8,449 bases of DNA from Oscillospiraceae bacterium (GTDB lineage: Bacteria; Bacillota; Clostridia; Oscillospirales; Ruminococcaceae): the NCBI GenBank assembly GCA_022511485.1, contig JAFLUJ010000296.1, positions 1 through 8,449 of the forward strand. The letters run 5' to 3'. The notes beneath the pieces were generated by a model that worked only from the letters and a program-made list of their open reading frames with translations, ran no database searches and was not told where the DNA came from. The translations under genes were made by a program, and so were the position numbers. Shown here in pieces: positions 1 to 4,175 of this stretch. Each line of letters opens with the position of its first letter. The stretch's first letter is position 1.

Positions 1-1
1 T

Positions 2-151
2 CATCTGTTCCAATGTACACTCCCCCAGCTCGCCGTCCTTCATGCAGTAGCAGCAGTATTCCTCGTTCTTTGAGCCATCGGAATTTCTTCCGAACTGACC
101 CTCCTCAGTCATTGGCATACCGCAGCTCTGACAGATAAGCTGTTTTTCCAT
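2..151 (-). CDS. Putative zinc-ribbon protein, N-terminal part (cut by window edge)
   Basis: Fifty codons are visible; the C-terminus lies outside the window. The start is the ATG whose first base is 151, with a strong GGAAAGGAGG ribosome binding site at about 161-170. The protein has a CxxC knuckle (C7, C10, in ICQSCGMPM), a central FGRNSDGSKNEEYC stretch and a second knuckle (C33/C34 and C36), then TLEQM. This order, 'CQSCGMPM...DGSK..EYC.YC...G', fits the putative zinc-ribbon family Pfam zf-ribbon_2 (PF12674), found alone or fused to AraC-type or GyrI-like effector-binding domains. Two cysteine pairs would bind one zinc. The biochemical role is unknown, and whether a second domain follows cannot be seen. 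The gene lies downstream of the WYL regulator on the same strand but has its own promoter region with two dyads, so regulation by that neighbour is plausible. Family call fairly sure; function unknown. Confidence 0.8.
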   Translation of the reverse strand, partial: MEKQLICQSCGMPMTEEGQFGRNSDGSKNEEYCCYCMKDGELGECTLEQM

Positions 152-196
152 AAGAATATACCTCCTTTCCTCTGGTTTTTATGCCGGCAAAAATTT

Positions 197-225
197 AATC
201 GGAAGCCACTATTGTACTTCCGATT
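197..225. repeat. Inverted repeat at the predicted transcription start of the zinc-ribbon gene
   Basis: The arms AATCGGAAG (197-205) and CTTCCGATT (217-225) are perfect 9-bp complements around an 11-nt spacer. The repeat covers the predicted +1 region and the first bases of the leader. It could be a second operator half-site pair or a 5' hairpin in the transcript. It has no U-run after it on the minus strand and sits before the gene, so it is not a good terminator. Confidence 0.55.
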
Positions 226-228
226 TTA

Positions 229-263
229 ATTATATCACCGCAAACATGACAACAGTATGTCAT
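229..263 (-). promoter_or_regulatory. Promoter with palindromic operator candidate for the zinc-ribbon gene
   Basis: On the minus strand there is a perfect TATAAT -10 (229-234). At the -35 position the match is poor (TACTGT, 252-257), and that hexamer lies inside a dyad at 246-263, ATGACA-N6-TGTCAT with perfect 6-bp arms. Transcription would start near 222, leaving a leader of about 70 nt before the ATG at 151. A weak -35 overlapped by a perfect palindrome is the usual layout of a repressible or activatable promoter. WYL regulators bind as dimers and one is encoded next door, so it is the first candidate for the binding protein; that link is an inference. Confidence 0.5.
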
Positions 264-273
264 ATTTTATACA

Positions 274-364
274 AATCCCAAGTAAAAGTGTAGACAAAAA
301 ATCTGCACAAACCCATAAATGCAAGCTTTTGCTTGATTTTTTGTACACTTTATGACTTGGGATT
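274..364. repeat. 91-bp imperfect palindrome at the 3' end of the WYL regulator gene
   Basis: The arms 274-303 and 335-364 are each 30 nt and pair over about 27 positions. The outer AATCCCAAGT block (274-283) pairs with 355-364, then an AAAGTGTA block, then CAAAAAATC (295-303) with 335-343, interrupted only by 2-nt bulges and one mismatch. Inside lies a nested hairpin CAAGC-TTTT-GCTTG (322-335). The right arm supplies the last residues (NPKS) and the TAA stop of the WYL gene. It lacks the GC-rich stem plus U-run of an ordinary terminator. It may be a small MITE-like element or an extended transcript-end hairpin. No clear target-site duplication is visible. Confidence 0.7.
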
Positions 365-1258
365 AGTATGATATTTATTTTTTATACTTTCAGCAATGCG
401 TTTCAGCTCATCCCGCATAAACTGAGGCTCAATGACCTCCGCATTATTTCCATAGGAAAGTATCAGCCCGTAAACCCAGCCGTCCACCGGATAGGAGACC
501 GTGACCACGAAATCACCGTCCGGAAGCCTCGTTATTTCCGTCTCATCAAAATCATCATAGATGCGGAAAGCCATTTCACTGCGTATTTTCAGGATTATTT
601 TTGTACACTCCTGATCCCTGCCGAAATTTTCGATAGGGTCTTCTGCAGGGATATTCCCAATCTCATAATGCTTGTCCGTCACCGAGACCCGCTTCATCCT
701 GCTAATCTTGAAGATACGCATTGCCTTTCTTTCAAGACAGAAGCCCTGACAGTACCATGTCTTGCTTTTGAACCTCAGCTTTGTGGGAAGGATACTTCTG
801 GAGGACACCTCTCCGCTGGGATTGTAGTAATCAAAGGACAGCACATACCTCCCAGTAATTGCTCCCCGTATCAGCTTGAAAACATCCTCGTCAGAACCGC
901 ACCAGTTGCTGAGATCAACATCAAGCCAGCTTTCGCTTTCTATGCCGAAAAAAGCGGAGAGCTTTCCCAAAGCCTCTCCCCTGCCAATAATTGAGGTAAA
1001 TCCCTGCAAAGCCGACAGGACTTCCGTCCGCTCGCTTTCCGACAGCAGTGATTTTTCAATGGAAAACCCCTCCATCATACGGATTCCCCCGCCCTTTCCA
1101 CGCTCAGCGTAGACCGGAACACCCGCCTGTGAAAGAGCGTCAATGTCCCGGTAAATTGTCCGGACGGACACTTCAAACCGTTCTGCCAGCTTAGCGGCTG
1201 TGATACTTCCGCTTTCAAGCAGTATATAAACTATTTCAAACAGCCGGGCGTTCTGCAT
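350..1258 (-). CDS. HTH-WYL (YafY-type) transcriptional regulator
   Basis: This 302-residue protein is full length for the family. Residues 1-60 form a DeoR-like HTH_11 winged helix: 'SITAAKLAERFEVS', recognition helix SVRTIYRDIDALSQAG (31-46) and a glycine-rich wing GKGGGIRM (54-61). Residues about 120-200 are the WYL ligand-binding domain, with the signature tripeptide varied to W168-Y169-C170, followed by 'FKISRM'. Residues about 218-295 match a C-terminal WCX extension. WYL domains sense small ligands or nucleic acids in other family members; the ligand here is unknown. The ATG at 1258 follows a GGAGGAG site at about 1266-1272. The 48-bp gap to the upstream gene allows co-transcription. 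Its likely target is its own neighbourhood, notably the dyad at 246-263 before the zinc-ribbon gene. The stop lies inside the 274-364 palindrome, so the extreme C-terminus may have been altered by that element. Confidence 0.9.
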   Translation of the reverse strand: MQNARLFEIVYILLESGSITAAKLAERFEVSVRTIYRDIDALSQAGVPVYAERGKGGGIRMMEGFSIEKSLLSESERTEVLSALQGFTSIIGRGEALGKLSAFFGIESESWLDVDLSNWCGSDEDVFKLIRGAITGRYVLSFDYYNPSGEVSSRSILPTKLRFKSKTWYCQGFCLERKAMRIFKISRMKRVSVTDKHYEIGNIPAEDPIENFGRDQECTKIILKIRSEMAFRIYDDFDETEITRLPDGDFVVTVSYPVDGWVYGLILSYGNNAEVIEPQFMRDELKRIAESIKNKYHTNPKS

Positions 1259-1306
1259 AGTGAATCTCCTCCGTTATTTTGTAGTTTAAGTTATGTAAAA
1301 CACATA

Positions 1307-1627
1307 TCACTGCTGCTTTTTATCCGTAGAAAGCACTGCCTCAAAAATTTCCTCTAATTGCTCGTATGTCAATATCTGTATTTCTTCCTCGTATCCAACA
1401 AATTTTACTGACAGCACAACTTCGTTTTCTTTGCATATATCCTGATATGGATCATCATCTATCATATCCTGATAAGTATAAATTCTATATGGATCTTCCT
1501 GCTGCCATGGGGAAAATATTGTATGATTCGCCATACCATCTTTTATTCTGTCAAGTCCCTGAGGGCAGCTGACCCACCTTGCAACAAAATCAATGCTCCA
1601 CTGCCTGTTCTTCCTATCAATTATCAT
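1307..1627 (-). CDS. Hypothetical protein, 106 residues
   Basis: I do not recognise this protein. It starts MIIDRKNRQWSIDF and is acidic, with many aromatic residues and a D/Y-rich middle (IYTYQDMIDDDPYQDI), then a predicted beta-strand segment (VVLSVKFVGY) and a final helix (YEQLEEIFEAVLS). It has no signal peptide or membrane segment, so it is probably cytosolic. The open frame extends 20 codons upstream to 1687, but that part is translated from the GC-rich hairpin repeat at 1649-1682. I therefore place the start at the ATG at 1627, with AGAGG about 10 nt upstream. The coding region appears more AT-rich than the flanking queH gene, which may mark it as accessory. It precedes the WYL regulator by 48 bp on the same strand and could be co-transcribed with it. 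Confidence 0.6.
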   Translation of the reverse strand: MIIDRKNRQWSIDFVARWVSCPQGLDRIKDGMANHTIFSPWQQEDPYRIYTYQDMIDDDPYQDICKENEVVLSVKFVGYEEEIQILTYEQLEEIFEAVLSTDKKQQ

Positions 1628-1648
1628 ATATAAATTGCCTCTTTCATT

Positions 1649-1682
1649 AAGGCAACACCGCCCCAAGCACGGCGGTCGCCTT
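1649..1682. repeat. GC-rich hairpin, copy of a GGCAAYACCGC-type dispersed repeat
   Basis: AAGGC (1649-1653) pairs with GCCTT (1678-1682), and ACCGCC (1657-1662) pairs with GGCGGT (1671-1676), leaving an 8-nt loop and a small internal loop. It sits in the 74-bp gap between queH and the 106-residue gene and may stop transcription leaving queH, although no strong U-run follows on the minus strand (GCCTTAATG). Its left edge TTAAGGCAACACCGC (1647-1661) matches 13 of 15 bases of 8366-8380, which points to a repeat family rather than a simple terminator. Confidence 0.6.
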
Positions 1683-1701
1683 TGCACGATAAAACCTAAC
1701 T

Positions 1702-2331
1702 TTAATCATTGCTGTTTCGCCGCTCCTGCTGGGAAAAAACACATCCGCAGTAATTCTGACGGTACAACCCGTACTTTTCGGAAAGCTCTATGCTCCGCTT
1801 GTATCCGTCCTTTTTCTTGAAATCGGAGGGCAGATGCCTCACACCGTATTTTTCTCCAAGCTCCTCCCCTATTTCATTGAGCTTAGCGGCGTTTTTATAG
1901 GGACTTACAGACAGGGTCGTGGTAAAGAAATCAAATCCCTGCTCGGAGGCAAGCTTTGCCGTTTCCTCAAGACGAAGCCGATAGCAGGCGAAGCACCGCT
2001 CCCCGCCCTCAAGGATACGCTCCAGACCTCTTACAGCCTCATAAAACCTCTCCTGCTGCCATCCATGCTCTGTAAAGTCCACCGGATTTTTACAGGGAAG
2101 CTCACGAATAAGCCGCTTCTGCTCCTCTATGCGGTGCATAAACTCCTCCTCCGGATAAATATTGGGATTATAGTAGAAGATCGTTACAGCGAAATACTCC
2201 GAAAGATATTCCAGCACCGCGCTTGAACAGGGAGCACAGCAGCTGTGCAGAAGCAGCCTTGGAGGCTTTTCACCATCAAGAGATCTGATTATCTTTTCCT
2301 GTAATATTCTGTAATTTACTTTTGTTTCCAT
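1702..2331 (-). CDS. queH: Epoxyqueuosine reductase QueH
   Basis: QueH reduces epoxyqueuosine to queuosine at the wobble position of GUN-anticodon tRNAs, the last step of queuosine synthesis. It is the non-cobalamin replacement for QueG (formerly DUF208). The 209 residues are the usual length. Family motifs are all present: HSCCAPCS with adjacent cysteines C31-C32 and C35; FYYNPNIYP (52-60); GGERCFACYRLRL with C113 and C116; the TTTLSVSPYKN segment (137-147); DFKKKDGYKRSIELS (170-184); and LYRQNYCGC with C195 and C197. The conserved cysteines and nearby acids hold the iron-sulfur and metal centres in characterised QueH. The ATG at 2331 lies inside the end of the upstream small-protein gene (16-nt overlap), suggesting translational coupling. 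No other queuosine gene is in the window, so precursor supply is encoded elsewhere or salvaged. Confidence 0.95.
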   Translation of the reverse strand: METKVNYRILQEKIIRSLDGEKPPRLLLHSCCAPCSSAVLEYLSEYFAVTIFYYNPNIYPEEEFMHRIEEQKRLIRELPCKNPVDFTEHGWQQERFYEAVRGLERILEGGERCFACYRLRLEETAKLASEQGFDFFTTTLSVSPYKNAAKLNEIGEELGEKYGVRHLPSDFKKKDGYKRSIELSEKYGLYRQNYCGCVFSQQERRNSND

Positions 2332-2558
2332 TTTTCACAATCCCCCTGATAAGCGCAGCCTGAACAGCTTCCGCAGCTTATGCAGTCTCCGCTGCATCCA
2401 CCTTTTTTTCTGTGTCTCATATGGTATATTGCCGAGTAGACAGCAAAAGCAATGACCGCCAGAGCTATACAGTCCGCAGCAGTAAAGTCCGTAAATACAA
2501 CTCCTGCAAGCGCCGAGGCAACTAAAATACATAGGACAACAATAATATGTTTTTTCAT
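2316..2558 (-). CDS. Small Cys-rich membrane protein, FeoB-associated type
   Basis: This 80-residue protein has two hydrophobic segments (about 5-23 and 28-46), a basic stretch HMRHRKKGG (46-54) and a tail with six cysteines (55, 59, 62, 65, 68, 74: CSGDC-ISC-GSC-SGC...DC). The short membrane span, RKKGGCSG junction and CxxC-rich tail resemble the FeoB-associated Cys-rich family (PF12669), whose members usually have one span and lie beside feoB. No feoB is visible here. Three in-frame starts exist: GTG 2567, ATG 2564 and ATG 2558. I prefer 2558 because AAAGGTG (about 2565-2571) is then correctly spaced. The 3' end overlaps the queH start by 16 nt, so the two are probably coupled. The tail may bind iron or another metal; a link to the Fe-S enzyme QueH is only suggested by position. 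A shadow frame across the same bases is not used. Confidence 0.75.
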   Translation of the reverse strand: MKKHIIVVLCILVASALAGVVFTDFTAADCIALAVIAFAVYSAIYHMRHRKKGGCSGDCISCGSCSGCAYQGDCEKWKQK

Positions 2559-2589
2559 CGGCATCACCTTTCATCATATCAGCATAGAC

Positions 2590-2622
2590 AAAAACCGTCC
2601 AGCCTTTACAGCAGACGGTTTT
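2590..2622 (-). terminator. Rho-independent terminator after the HD-GYP gene
   Basis: AAAACCGTC (2591-2599) and GACGGTTTT (2614-2622) form a perfect 9-bp stem around a 14-nt loop. Read on the minus strand, the stem runs directly into a U-run (GGTTTTTG), starting about 19 bp after the stop of the HD-GYP regulator. It separates the signalling genes from the small Cys-rich protein and queH. The A/T-flanked stem could also act weakly on the plus strand. Confidence 0.8.
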
Positions 2623-2640
2623 ATGTATAATAAATATGAT

Positions 2641-3669
2641 TCAGCGCTTTATTTTATCCATTGAACTCTTAAATGCTTCAAGAACCTTTGGATTGAAGAT
2701 ACCACACTCGCCGTTGAAGATCATGTCAACAGCCTTTTCGTGCTCAAAAGCTGCCTTGTAAACTCTGGGGGATGTCAGCGCATCGTAAACATCTGCAATG
2801 GCAACCACCTGAGCGCATATGGAAATATCGTCACCCTTGAGCCCGTCAGGGTATCCCCTTCCGTCATAACGTTCATGGTGATGACGGCATATATCGTAGC
2901 TGTAGTTGTAAACTTCCTTATCAAGTATACCGGAAGGCATACTTGCAAGTATCTCGCAGCCCTTTGTAGTGTGCTGCTTCATTATCTCGAACTCCTCATT
3001 TGTAAGTCTTCCCGGCTTGTTGAGGATACCATCCGGAATAGCGATCTTTCCTACATCATGAAGAATAGATGCCATAGTGATCTTCTCTATTTCAACACGA
3101 GTGGTGTAGTATTCGGGGAACATCTCGCTGACAGCAGTCATAAGAACCTCTGTAATGCCGCTTATACGCTTAACGTGCTCGCCGGATTCACAGTCACGGA
3201 ACTCAATAACAGACGCAAGAGTTTCGATCATTGAGTGATTGATGCTGTTAAGGGTCTTGACCTGTTCGTCAATGATCTCTTCCAGCTCATTTCTGTGTCT
3301 GTAAAGCTCAATTACGCTTCCGATCCGGCACTTAAGGAAGTTCATCATAAAAGGCTTGGAAATAATATCTACCGCGCCAAGATTATAAGCGTCCATCAGT
3401 GTTTTCTCACTGTCCGAAGCAGTAATAATGAAAACAGGGATACGGAAAATAATTCCGTTGCTGTTCATTTCCCTGAGAACGTCAAGACCGTCCATTACAG
3501 GCATCATAATATCAAGAAGGACAGCGGCAATATCTTCATTCACGTTAAGAATGTCGATAGCCTCCTGACCGTTTTCCGCTTCGAGTATATGATACTCGTC
3601 CTTAAAGCCTTCAGCCAAAATCGCTCTGTTGATCTCCATATCATCAACGATCAAAATAGTATTTCTCAC
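2641..3669 (-). CDS. Response regulator with HD-GYP output, predicted cyclic-di-GMP phosphodiesterase
   Basis: The 342 residues comprise a receiver (about 3-122) joined by a helix (about 123-146) to an HD-GYP domain (about 147-335). The receiver has the acidic pair D9-D10, phosphoacceptor D53 (LLDIMMPVMDG), T83 and K105. The HD-GYP domain keeps its metal and substrate motifs: H165 (GEHVKR), H204-D205 with GKIAIPD, H233 (KQHTTKG), H264-H265-E266, GRGYP at 270-274 and ADVYDALTS near the end. It should therefore hydrolyse cyclic-di-GMP, to pGpG and/or GMP as known HD-GYP enzymes do, in the cytosol under phosphorylation control. The start is GTG at 3669, six nt after GGAGG. It lies 32 bp downstream of the HPt gene and is followed by a terminator at 2590-2622. 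HPt is the likely phosphodonor. Pathway assignment is by family knowledge; the targeted process (motility, adhesion or other) cannot be read here. Confidence 0.93.
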   Translation of the reverse strand: MRNTILIVDDMEINRAILAEGFKDEYHILEAENGQEAIDILNVNEDIAAVLLDIMMPVMDGLDVLREMNSNGIIFRIPVFIITASDSEKTLMDAYNLGAVDIISKPFMMNFLKCRIGSVIELYRHRNELEEIIDEQVKTLNSINHSMIETLASVIEFRDCESGEHVKRISGITEVLMTAVSEMFPEYYTTRVEIEKITMASILHDVGKIAIPDGILNKPGRLTNEEFEIMKQHTTKGCEILASMPSGILDKEVYNYSYDICRHHHERYDGRGYPDGLKGDDISICAQVVAIADVYDALTSPRVYKAAFEHEKAVDMIFNGECGIFNPKVLEAFKSSMDKIKR

Positions 3670-3701
3670 AAGGCGCCTCCTATAACATACAAATAGATTT
3701 C

Positions 3702-4052
3702 TTACTTATTTTTTTCAATGCAGGAAATGAACTCTTCCTGAACGGAAAGGATTTTTTCCACCGCAGCCTTTGCCTCATCGGGCTTATCCTCCCTGAGGAG
3801 GCTTACCGCATCGGAATACGCTTTATACAAAGGTGTTATAGAAAGGTTTCCCGTTACGCCTTTCAGAGTGTGAGCCTTTTCCAGCGCACCCTGATAATCC
3901 CCGGACTCAAAGCAGGGCATGACCTGATTGCTTTCTACCGCAGCAGTAAGCTTACCAAGCATACGCTCGTAAAGGGAGGCATTCCCCATAAAACGTTCCA
4001 ACGCCTCGTCCGTATTTGCACCCAATGCTTTAAGATCGTCTATCAAACTCAT
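3702..4052 (-). CDS. Free-standing HPt phosphotransfer protein
   Basis: This 116-residue protein is the size of a single HPt four-helix bundle. The phosphoacceptor histidine is H61 in AHTLKGVTGNLS (60-71), which fits the HPt motif A-H-x-L-K-G-x-x-x-N. 'NASLYERMLGKL' (24-35) is a typical first-helix region of clostridial HPt proteins. There is no receiver, kinase or membrane segment, so it is a soluble phosphate shuttle. The ATG at 4052 follows GGAGGG (about 4059-4064) with good spacing. Its place between the hybrid kinase and the HD-GYP regulator argues that it passes phosphate from a kinase receiver (D642 or D783) to D53 of the regulator. It has its own near-consensus promoter at 4122-4151 and is spaced 32 bp from the next gene, so HPt and HD-GYP form one transcript even without the kinase. 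Confidence 0.9.
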   Translation of the reverse strand: MSLIDDLKALGANTDEALERFMGNASLYERMLGKLTAAVESNQVMPCFESGDYQGALEKAHTLKGVTGNLSITPLYKAYSDAVSLLREDKPDEAKAAVEKILSVQEEFISCIEKNK

Positions 4053-4121
4053 TATTGACCCTCCATATAACTATAAGTATTATTGTGTCAAAAAGTAACT
4101 CCATTGCCATAATCATTAATT

Positions 4122-4151
4122 ATTATAGCATACATTCGACATTATTGTCAA
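4122..4151 (-). promoter_or_regulatory. Near-consensus sigma-A promoter for the HPt and HD-GYP genes
   Basis: On the minus strand, TTGACA (4146-4151) is followed after 18 bp by TATAAT (4122-4127). A TGC directly before the -10 makes it an extended -10. Transcription would start near 4115, giving a leader of about 60 nt before the HPt ATG at 4052. Both hexamers match consensus, so this should be a strong promoter in the 123-bp gap between the kinase and HPt genes. A near-dyad (TTGACA-ATAA-TGTCGAA) overlaps the -35 and could bind a regulator. Confidence 0.7.
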
Positions 4152-4175
4152 TAGTAAAAATACTAAAAAATCCAC

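Noticed and set aside
368..994. 208-codon open frame on the plus strand
   Set aside because: Antisense to the WYL regulator, which has clear HTH and WYL motifs. The frame has no recognisable domain and no good ribosome binding site.
1628..1687. N-terminal extension of the 106-residue protein (MQRRPPCLGRCC...)
   Set aside because: These codons are read from the hairpin repeat and have no ribosome binding site; the ATG at 1627 is better placed.
2335..2577. 80-codon frame overlapping the small Cys-rich gene in another frame
   Set aside because: It uses the same bases as the FeoB-associated-type protein, which has coherent membrane spans, a regular cysteine tail and a better-placed ribosome binding site.
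4140..4175. Terminator after the kinase gene
   Set aside because: T-runs occur on the minus strand, but I could not find a convincing stem before them, so read-through from the kinase into HPt remains possible.
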